64,000 bases of DNA, taken from the NCBI GenBank assembly GCA_026874595.1, contig CM049307.1, forward strand, positions 8,023,579 through 8,087,578, read 5' to 3'. The notes beneath the pieces are model-generated. The model was given only the letters and a program-made list of their open reading frames with translations, ran no database searches and was not told where the DNA came from. Positions within the stretch are counted from its first letter, which is position 1; each line of letters begins with the position of its first letter. This document shows positions 50,150 through 60,960 of the stretch, one piece after another. Origin of the DNA: Sipunculus nudus. Its lineage: Eukaryota > Annelida > Sipuncula > Golfingiida > Sipunculidae. A program made the position numbers and the translations under genes.

Positions 50150-53100
50150 AAAATAAAATATTATTATTATTATTATTATTAAATAGGACATTACATGTTT
50201 ATGCATGCACAAAGTTTTACTACACTGGAACCATATGTACTATTAAGAATTCTGAATCCAACCTGTCATACCAACAAGCAAACTTTGGAAATCTAGCTGG
50301 CATAGTGCCAAGATTCAGACCAATGAGAGCTTGTCTGTTGAAATCAAACCAATGAGAGAGGTGTCGTATGTTCAAAAAATGTTCACTTAATGCACAATGC
50401 AATATCAGTGTCTGATTACAATTCTGTGCATTGTGTGCACCCTGATGTTCCTGCCCAGAGAACCTTTTCATATACCATGCAGTGGTTACAAAACCAAGTA
50501 CAGTGTATAATGGCTGCGTGAGAAGTATAGTAACTTATGAGATTCTAGAAAATCTAGTCTCGTCAGCTTGAATATTGTGACATCTACACAGATGTTCAAG
50601 CAGTATGAGGCAATGTGAAAATGATGCCAGTATATCTGTAAAAGCAGGAGACAGTTAACTGTAACTGGACTGATGGTGGTGTACCAGAAAAACATCAGAT
50701 GAGGAGAAAAAGGAAATTATAATTAAAATCACACATCAATCATGCAGTGTTGTCAAGGTAACCATGCTGGTAGATATGTCAAAATTTAATCATTTATAAG
50801 GATCATGTATAATACAGAAAGCTTTTCCATCTGACCTAAAATAAATTCCATAATTTAGTTCATCTAATCTGTAATATTTTAAATAAAATTGACAAGAGTA
50901 AATTTCCATTCTGATCAAATCATTAATTTGTATTTTAATATGAGATTTACAATGTCTGTAAATAAAGCCATGTTTATTTAGACATAGTGTAACCTATATG
51001 CCACTGAGCCTGATCTAAAGTTAATTCAAAAATTGTTTTATTTGCTTAAGACTGATGGTTAACCCTCTTTTGGTCATAATCAGGAAGTATGGCATTCATA
51101 TAACCTTTCCAATCAGATTTTGTGACACTGGTATCTGTATTCCCCACCATATACTGTCATATACTAGGCAAGTATATACTGTCATATACTAGGCACGTAC
51201 TTCTCCACAAGTACAGTGCATGATGACCCAGAGAACACTTGTTCCGACTAACATTCTCTTGTCTGTATTCACAAAACACTAAGAATAAAACTCATGTAAC
51301 AAATTATAAGAAGTAAATTTTATGATTTATACCCAAAGAACAAGTATTCTCTGTAAATGTCAAAATAAAATTGGCAGATAGCATTGCATAAGAATTGAAC
51401 AGTATAAAGACATGTCTTTATCTAATCTTGTAGGTCTTCATCTGACCACAGTGCCAGCCTGTTTTCTGCTCAGCCATTTACTAGCTGTAAAGTGTAAGCT
51501 GAATGCTTATTTGTGCAGCAATACATGACAGATTCTTGAGACCAGGACCTCCTTTAGAGCTGTGTTTTTCATGCGGAGATATTCACTTGCATGGCCTGTG
51601 CTTACAATAAAGTGTTTGTTGAATGAAAGATTCTTACAGACAATGAGTCAAGAACACAGGTCAACAGCTATGCAAAGCCCGGTATCCCATAACAAAAGAG
51701 ACTGAGCTCCAGCTCTTGAGAAGATGCACCCTGTGAACTTTAAACCTACCCTTTCTTAGAAGAATATCTCTCTTTATTTATCACTTTATTACAATATAAA
51801 ACAACAAATGAGTAATCTAGAATACTTGGACCAATAGGGACAATGTTTTCTTTCAAGTTTCAGAATTTACATAATTCATGATTTTTGTAATCTAACTTCA
51901 ATATAAAATGAATATTCATTATGCAGTGGGTTTGAACATTCAAACCTGATGGTGCAACACTGCAGGATTTGACAGGTAACACCTGATTAATAACCCATAA
52001 TATGATCCTTTTCAACAGTAATAGGGGGGCTGTCCACATAAAGATTACCAATTTTGTATTTTATTTTATTTCAAATTTATATATAATTTTCTTGTCAAAT
52101 AATTGTGACTGATTACTGCATGTCCCTGACAAGGATAACATATCAAAGCAAGATGGGAAAATGTCCACAGTGTTTTCTGACAAGACTGTAACAAATCTGA
52201 GAGTGTATAACCATTTCCTATATATGACTGATGCACAGCGCTGATGTAATAATCAATGACCCTGACAAGAATCAACATGATTATTATTGGCTTTGACAAA
52301 AAATCGATTAAAAAAAATATAATACAATTATTCGTAATTACCTTGGTACAGCAAACTGAAGAAATTTTCAGCAAATTCTTAATATATACCATTATGGAAA
52401 TTACTGTAATAACTAATAATTAAGGATTGTGAGATACAAAATTAAATAATTTCAGATATCTTCAGGCAATATTTGAGTGCCGTCAGAACATTTTTTTATT
52501 AATTTTTTATTTAAGGCTTGATTGTTGCCAGCTGCTGTTATCTAATAAATTTAACATCAGGATATCAATGTTTTATCAATGGAAACCAACACATTATAAA
52601 TATTTTCCATTCAATATCTGACCCCTCTTTACAGTTTTAATTAGTCACCACACCAAGGCAAATGAGTGATATTAAAACCAATAGCAAGCAGTAACACAAG
52701 CAGTAACAAGTTAATATCAGATATATTCCCCTGTCAGGTTCAGAATATGGTCTGATAGTTAAAAGATAGGTTCAGTCTCTTATGTAGGTTATCTAAAAAG
52801 ATCTTAAAGATCTTCTGCCTGGGAGAGTATCAAATAATGTCAGGCCTAGAATGATTCTTACGGCCCAAGAAAGACCAACTATTGGACCGAGCCATATCCT
52901 AAGAGGATAAGATCCAACTCCCGAAGTGAACTCCAACTGGGCTGATTTAAATACAGATACCATGCACAGAACCAGATCATTAAAACTGTCTAACCTGAGA
53001 TAATCCCCCCCCCCCCCATGCTGGACTGGCTACATGATGATATATTCCTTGGATGAAGACAGTAAGCTGGTGGCAGTGTAACACTGCAGTCAAAGAAAAC

Positions 53101-53200
53101 CACAGATGAGAATACCAAGAAAATCTAACAATATAAAAATTCCATTATTTGGGGGGGGGGGCTGCATGAAATGTATGGCTGGCTGTTGAAACCCTTTGAT
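50150..53200. other. AT-rich intronic stretch
   Basis: About 3 kb. It contains a short duplication near 51152-51195 (tatactgtcatatactaggc twice), a C tract at 53007-53018 and a G tract at 53151-53160. No gene or exon is supported. Confidence 0.4.
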
Positions 53201-53328
53201 AGATAAAGACCATAAGATTCATTTAAAGTGGGTGTACCTAGTAGATAAATACCATACGATCCATATAAAAAGTATGAAATCAGTAGATAAAGACTATAAG
53301 ATCGATATAAAGTGGGTGAACAGAGTGG
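53201..53328. repeat. 42-bp repeat, three degenerate units
   Basis: Three units start with agataaagac or agataaatac at 53201, 53243 and 53285, each followed by a cataagat/catacgat-like block. Confidence 0.75.
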
Positions 53329-53394
53329 GGTAGTTATGACTTGGCGGGTGAACCCAGTGGGGTATAGTTATAGCTTGCTGGAGGTATGCACTTG

Positions 53395-56300
53395 ACTGAG
53401 TGCCTCCTAATTATACTTTCCTACTTAATATGCTAAAAACGAGGCCTGTAAATTATCAGTTCCTGCTAATTATACTTACATTCTGAATGTGCTAAAAACT
53501 AGGCCTGTTAATTATCAGTGCCTGCTAATTATACTTACATTCTGAATGTGCTAAAAACTAGGCCTATGAATTATGAGTGCCTGCTAATTATACTTACATT
53601 CTGAATGTGCTAAAAACTAGGCCTATGAATTATGAGTGCCTGCTAATTATAATAACATTCTGAATGTGCTAAAAACTAGGCCTGTGAATTATGAGTGCCT
53701 GCTAATTATACTTAGAATCTGAATGTGCTAAAAACTAGGCCTGTGAATTATGAGTGCCTGCTAATTATACTTACAATCTGAATGTGCTAAAAACTAGGCC
53801 TGTGAATTATGAGTGCCTGCTAATTATACTTACAATCTGAATGTGCTAAAAACTAGGCCTGTGATTTATGAGTGCCTGCTAATTATACTTACAATCTGAA
53901 AATGCTTAAAGCTAGGCCTGTGAATTATGAGTGCCTGCTAATTATACTTACATTCTGAATGTGCTAAAAACTAGGCCTGTGAATTATGAGTGCCTGCTAA
54001 TTATACTTACATTCTGAATGTGCTAAAAACTAGGCCTGTGAATTATGAGTGCCTGCTAATTATACTTACATTCTGAATGTGCTAAAAACTAGGCCTGTGA
54101 ATTATGAGTGCCTGCTAAATATACTTACAATCTGAATGCGCTAAAAACTAGGCCTATGAATTATGAATGCCTGCTAATTATACTTACATTCTGAATGCGC
54201 TAAAAACTAGGCCTGTGAATTATCAGTGCCTGCTAATTATACTAACATTCTGAATGTGCTAAAAACTAGGCCTGTGAATTATGAGTGCCTGCTAATTATA
54301 CTTACAATCTGAATGTGCTAAAAACTAGGCCTGTGAATTATGAGTGCCTGCTAATTATACTTACATTCTGAATGTGCTTAAAACTAGGCCTGTGAATTAT
54401 GAGTGCCTGCTAATTATACTTACAATCTGAATGTGCTAAAAACTAGGCCTGTGATTTATGAGTGCCTCCTAATTATACTTACAATCTGAAAATGCTTAAA
54501 GCTAGGCCTGTGAATTATGAGTGCCTGCTAATTATACTTACATTCTGAATGTGCTAAAAACTAGGCCTGTGAATTATGAGTGCCTGCTAATTATACTTAC
54601 ATTCTGAATGTGCTAAAAACTAGGCCTGTGAATTATGAGTGCCTGCTAATTATACTTACATTCTGAATGTGCTAAAAACTAGGCCTGTGAATTATGAGTG
54701 CCTGCTAAATATACTTACAATCTGAATGTGCTAAAAACTAGGCCTGTGAATTATGAATGCCTGCTAATTATACTTACATTCTGAATGTGCTAAAAACTAG
54801 GCCTGTGAATTATCAGTGCCTGCTAATTATACTTACATTCTGAATGTGCTAAAACTAGGCCTATGAATTATGAGTGCCTGCTAATTATACTTACATTCTG
54901 AATGTGCTAAAAACTAGGCCTGTGAATTATGAGTGCCTGCTAAATATACTTACATTTTGAATGTGCTAAAAACTAGGCCTGTGAATTATGAGTGCCTGCT
55001 AATTATACTTACAATCTGAAAGTGCTAAAAACTAGGCCTGTGAATTATGAGTGCCTGCTAATTATACTTACATTCTGAATGTGCTAAAAACTAGGCCTGT
55101 GAATTATGAGTGCCTGCTAATTATACTTACAATCTGAATGTGCTAAAAACTAGGCCTGTGATTTATGAGTGCCTGCTAATTATACTTACAATCTGAAAAT
55201 GCTTAAAGCTAGGCCTGTGAATTATGAGTGCCTGCTAATTATACTTACATTCTGAATGTGCTAAAAATTAGGCCTGTGAATTATGAGTGCCTGCAAATTA
55301 TACTTACATTCTGAATGTGCTTAAAACTAGGCCTGTGAATTATGAGTGCCTGCTAAATATACTTACAATCTGAATGTGCTAAAAACTAGGCCTATGAATT
55401 ATGAATGCCTGCTAATTATACTTACATTCTGAATGTGCTAAAAACTAGGCCTGTGAATTATGAGTGCCTGCTAATTATACTTACATTCTGAATGTGCTAA
55501 AAACTAGGCCTGTGAATTATGAGTGCCTGCTAATTAAACTTACATTCTGAATGTGCCAAAAACTAGGCCTGTGAATAATGAGTGCCTGCTAATTATACTT
55601 ACAATCTGAATGTGCTAAAAACTAGGCCTGTGATTTATGAGTGCCTGCTAATTATACTTACAATCTGAAAATGCTTAAAGCTAGGCCTGTTAATTATCAG
55701 TGCCTGCTAATTATACTTACATTCTGAATGTGCTAAAAACTAGGCCTGTGAATTATGAGTGCCTGCTAATTATACTTACATTCTGAATGTGCTAAAAACT
55801 AGGCCTGTAAATTATGAGTGCCTGCTAATTATACTTACATTCTGAATGTGCTAAAAACTAGGCCTGTGAATTATGAGTGCCTGCTAATTATACTTACAAT
55901 CTGAATGTGCTAAAAACTAGGCCTGTGAATTATGAGTGCCTGCTAATTATACTTACAATCTGAATGTGCTAAAAACTAGGCCTGTGAATTATGAGTGCCT
56001 GCTAATTATACTTACAATCTAAATGTGCTAAAAACTAGGCATGTGAATTATGAGTGCCTGTTAATTACACTTACAATCTGAATGTGCTAAAAACTAGGCC
56101 TGTGAATTATGAGTGCCTGCTAATTATACTTACAATCTGAATGTGCTAAAAACTAGGCCTGTGAATTATGAGTGCCTGCTAATTATACTTACAATCTGAA
56201 TGTGCTAAAAACTAGGCCTGTGAATTATGAGTGCCTGCTAATTATACTTACAATCTGAATGTGCTAAAAACTAGGCCTGTGAATTATGAGTGCCTGCTAA

Positions 56301-56710
56301 TTATACTTACATTCTGAATGTGCTAAAAGCTAGGCCTGTTAATTATCAGTGCCTGCTAATTATACTTACATTCTGAATGTGCTAAAAACTATGCCTGTGA
56401 ATTATGAGTGCCTGTTAATTATACTTACATTCTGAATGTGCTAAAAACTAGGCCTGTGAATTATGAGTGCCTGCTTATTATACTTACATTCTGAATGTGC
56501 TAAAAGCTAGGCCTGTGAATTATGAGTGCCTGCTTATTATACTTACAATCTGAATGTGCTAAAAACTAGGCCTGTGAATTATGAGTGCCTGCTAATTATA
56601 CTTACATTCTGAATATGCTAAAAACTAGGCCTGTGAATTATGAGTGCCTCCTAATTATACTTGCATATTAATTGTGCTAAAAACTCGGCCTATGAATTAT
56701 GAGGGCCTTT
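53395..56710. repeat. 59-bp satellite array, about 56 units
   Basis: The unit is 59 bp (contains ctaggcctgtgaattatgag followed by tgcctgctaattatacttac and attctgaatgtgctaaaaa). Period and identity are very regular over 3.3 kb, with the edge units more diverged. A marked variant (aatgcttaaagctagg) recurs at 53901, 54491, 55198 and 55670. These spacings are 10, 12 and 8 units (one missing base in the 12-unit block). The variants around it recur in the same order, so blocks of units have been duplicated. The minus strand of almost every unit contains GTAAGTAT. Confidence 0.98.
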
Positions 56711-59700
56711 ATAATTTATTCAATAATTGAGTCTTTACCTTAAGTTCAATTCTTACTTAGGAAGTAAATTTAAGTCTTAAAAAAAATAAATGCAATTTTA
56801 CAAAAATGGATGTGAGTAAATTTCAGCAAAGAAATAATGTGGCTTGATCTGCCTCTGATTGTTGCCACCATGTATGTTTCTATAGATGCAAGTGGAGTGG
56901 TCCATCAGCAAATATTTAAAGCAGTTAGGGCACATCTAATACCTGTAAAAGTAACGTTTGTTCTCAATGTTCTCTAATTAAATACATTGATTCTCTAATG
57001 CATTATTGTCACACCCCTATTAAAAACTGCAGAATTAAAAAAACACTCTTTTGGGAGCTGTTAATTAGATATTAGGTTAATAGACAAGTTCGATTTATGT
57101 GGTTATAAATATCACGGTGTTATGATCAGAGATTCAAATAGTAACACGTGATCAGCACCTACAACTGTTTGAAGAATGCCTGTGACCTTAAAGCAGTCAC
57201 CTGATCTTTAGTTGACATCCTTTGACTCTGAAGCATCTACCACCAATTACTAATATACTTGGACAGGTCAGTCAGACTTAGGTCCAGTTTCTGCATAAAG
57301 GTTTTCCATGGGCCAAGCTCACATGGGCAAGTTCACTGGTGAAGTTTCTGATAGATGAAGCTGCCACATACCCTTCACCAAATAATGTCAAATTCATAAG
57401 GAATTGTACCGAAATATGGAAAATGTCCCCCTTAGGACACACTTTGGTGCCATGGCACTATTCCCAACACAAGAAGACCAAAAACAGTCATTTCTGAGGC
57501 CACAGGACAACTGCATAACAATGGATAAATCCAACCATCAATTACATTCCGCCCATCCCCCCCAACAATATAATATAGATACATTATTTCAGACTGCAAC
57601 ATACCATCTCATTTTATTAATCCTGTGACTAGTTATGTTAATACAACCTATATCATATTGACATAAAGCATGCAATGTCAAACTTGTGCATTAAATAGAA
57701 AGATGTCTAGAAAACATGAAACTATTTGGCAGGTTTTCACACAGGCATTTTGAAGATAGTGAAACAATGCAGAAAGCTACTTTAAACTGTGGGTAAACTT
57801 GCTCTTCTCTCTACAGCAGCTGTAAGAATGTAAATATTTGCATTTTGTGTAACCTTTATCTACAAGATACAACTTAATACCATCTATTGTGTCAACCCAT
57901 GCAGCAGTTGTCCCTGGTTGCCAGGTTGACTGTGCTGTTAAGCTGAGGCAAAAACAGTCCAGCTGCTGGGCTTTAAAGTTCAGGTCAATACAACAACTGG
58001 CAGGTTATTGTGTTTTTGTGTGTGCTGCCTGGTTTGCTGTTCAATTAAAATGCAGCACCACCAACAGCAACAGAAGCAGCCAATGCCTCAAGTCCTGGTT
58101 CTGATATCATCTAAATGTTCTTCTTCTCTTGATTGATGCTGCTTGACAGCCACTAGGACTTACTTTATTTGGCATGTTTCTGGCAGTAGATCTTGTATTA
58201 TTTGGCATCTTTCTTGCAGTTTGAATTACATTTTTTTTTGCATCATATAGGTAGCTTATTCTATTGTTTTCTCATGTTTCTGGTATCTGTTTTTTTATTT
58301 TTTATTTTATTTGTAGTGTTTCTGGTAGTTTTTTAATGCTGGGGCCTATGGGCTGTCATTTAACCCTACTGTCCTTCAACTTTTCAGACTCAATCATCTG
58401 TTAGAATGTGCCAAATTAAAAAAGTGTTAGCAGCAGATTATGTCAGGTAACGTGATTTATTCTATGCCTGTATTTCTACTGCTAAATCATTTGAGTTGCC
58501 TTTATTATTCTTGTGTAACATGGTAAAAATGAATAAGCGGGAATCTTCAAGATCAGTGTGCAGGGTCTGTGAAGGGACAAAAAAATTAGAATAGTACTGT
58601 TGGAGAACAGCACTGTTTAGCAAAGCAAAAGCCCAGTATGCGAGGCAGATTTTCTTGACTCATTCTGGTACATCACCAGCTCCCAATTAAACTGATGAGT
58701 TACTCTGTTTATGATGATCCCATAAACTGACAATGTGCCTTTTCACATAGCAACTACACTGAAGACAGAAAGGGGCAATTTTTCTTTAGAAATATTTATT
58801 GTTTTATCAATGACATCCATTCATATAAATCTAAAACAAATAAATAAAAAAAATTCTAGAGTCCTTCCATCATCTAATATGTATCAGATACTGAGATAAA
58901 TTAGGTTTTTATTTTAATTTTAACAACATATTTACACTTACAGTAATACTGTTATAAATGATAAATGAATTTATAAGTACAAATTGTCTGCAAAACATAC
59001 ACATTGAGAAGTTTGATTGCGGTATGATAGTAATTTTACCCATTCATTTTAACCCATTTTTGTTCAGAGGGCCAGTAAGGATGATCCATGATCTGTACCT
59101 AGAACTCCCATATTTTTGTTAAGATTTCCTAGGCCAAACAAAGAGCATGCATATTTTCAGTTCTAAAGATTCAAATTAAGCAAACCCTGTGCAGAGCAAC
59201 GGTGGAGATTTTAATAAATATATAACAAAGCTGAGTAAGATATACTACCTATAATGTAAATGTAAAGATTCAGAAACAAATCTGGAGAGTAAATGATTAA
59301 TATATTAATTATATGGGAAAATTATTAAATAACAGGAAAAGGATTTTGGTGCAATTGGTGCAAGTTTTAAAAGAAAGTCATTTGTCTAGATAAGGACAAA
59401 CTTTTCTGATTTATGTATGCTGATAAAAAAAAGAAAACCATGCACTGAAGGATTATATTATAATCCTTTTCATATGCTAATTATAAAAAAATAGCTGTGA
59501 TGGAGGACTGGTGCTCCAAATCATTCTAATTAAACTGAATTCTTGTCAAAAGCTAAGTGTGTATACCCATGAAGTGGTATCTACCCTGCATTCTAGTTCT
59601 TCACTAATCCTTAAATTTGATTTATATAACAAAGTCAGTAAAACATCTGATCATCCAAATGAAAGCAATTTCTGACATTTAATGATAGTCTCTTAGCAAA

Positions 59701-60123
59701 ACATAAGGCATTCAAGATGAAATATCAATTGTCTGAGAAACTTTAACAGCAACCTGATTGGCTAATTATTGGGAAAAAAAATACCTACAGGCTATAGAAA
59801 TATATATCCTATCAGGTGAGTTTGGTTATATTTCCATAAATAAGGAAGAAAATAATTTTACAATCTTTGCTACATAATTATTTATACTGAATATTTATAT
59901 ATCATATTATGAGTGAAGTATTATGATATATACCATATTGTGAGACAATATACCCTGACAGCCCTTATAAAACTTTTAAAATGTTAATCTACAACCAATC
60001 ATCATGATCCTTAGTCAAACTATAACTTCAGGATAAGATTAGCACTGCTATACCACCTCTAGTGTAAAACCATGAAAACTGTACAAGATATAATGAATAA
60101 TAATAATAAATGTGACAACTAAC
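56711..60123. other. AT-rich intronic stretch, nothing recognised
   Basis: About 3.4 kb between the satellite and the donor of the 60124 exon. It has short plus-strand ORFs (57404-57628 and 57889-58104) without splice or domain support. No tandem or inverted repeat stands out. Confidence 0.4.
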
Positions 60124-60960
60124 CTGTCTCGATCTTGCTGCGGTCCAAAGCTTTCTCCAGCATGGCACTACTGGTCACTGATACTCCAGAGCTCTGATCC
60201 TCAAGCTTGGCACAACCTTTGGTAACTCCACTTTGCTTTGACACCTTATCTTGGCTGGTTCTAGATTTACACAGGGTTTTTAATTTCACATCAGGATTTA
60301 TACATTTTTCACTTTTAATCCCGGTGAGTTTATCCTTAGCCAGTTTAGGGTGGTCTGATTTGGCATGTGGGTAACATGCAGCTCTGACACATTGGCCTTT
60401 GGTTGGCCGATCAGGTAGCTCCACAGCACTGCTTTTATTTAAACGGCGGCCGGTCTGATGATGTCTTGTACCTTTGCTATCATCCATGTTTAAATCTTCC
60501 ATGTTATTTTCTGAGCCTTCCTTTTTGCTTGGGATACACTGGTTTTCTGACATGACTTCATTTGTGTTGACCAAATGTTCCAACGCTGAGGTAAATTTGT
60601 GTTCCTCCACGTTCTCCCTGTGCTGTGCCTGCTGCGAGGCCTGGTTTTTGTTACCGGTCTCAATGGGCCCAGAGCCTTCAACTGTTCCATCTGTTGACTG
60701 TGATTTTTTTCTTCCATGGTGATCGCTACCAGTCCGTGTTTGTGAGTGCCCCTCTGTCTTATATGATGGATTAATTACAGCACTCCCTTTCTTTTTCTCT
60801 GATGACCCTTTTTCCACCTTCACGCTGACATTGTCTCCTTTTTTGTAGCCATGCTGGGGAGAGGCTGGACCACTGAAGGCTGTGGGGTTGGCTTCCTGTT
60901 TGGGGATTTCAATCTGGAATGGCTGCTTGGCGAGCTGTTCTGAATTCACCATAAGACCAT
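60124..60960 (-). CDS. Internal coding exon of a TNRC18/BAHCC1-like gene (most 5' exon visible)
   Basis: This 837-nt exon encodes 279 residues with no stop. The product is hydrophilic and probably disordered, rich in Lys, Ser, Glu and Gln. Basic clusters (EKKKGS near residue 55, GRKKSQ near 83, GRRLNK near 171) could act in nuclear import. Two SUMO-type psi-K-x-E motifs are visible: VKVE near residue 47 and IKSE near 215. No folded domain is recognised. The 3' end is a gttagt donor leaving one base (phase 1), which joins in frame to the exon at 46278. For the 5' end I chose the acceptor tttctttcacag, which has the better pyrimidine tract and makes the exon phase 1-1 like the other two. An alternative acceptor (ttgttgcag) would start the exon at 60992 with a different entry phase. 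The reading frame is strongly supported. Family membership is inferred from the microexon of the same transcript and is tentative. Confidence 0.8.

Larger units (their letters stand above)
46279..60123 (-). other. Intron of the TNRC18/BAHCC1-like gene, 13.8 kb
   Basis: This is the interval between two phase-compatible exons (gttagt donor at the high-coordinate end, ttcttgttttag acceptor at the low end). It contains the 59-bp satellite (53395-56710), a 42-bp triplet repeat (53201-53328), a perfect hairpin (50094-50149), a fold-back element (48130-48480) and a CT/TA microsatellite (47487-47553). The rest is AT-rich sequence with no supported gene. Short plus-strand ORFs such as those near 57404 and 57889 have no splice or homology support. 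Confidence 0.7.
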
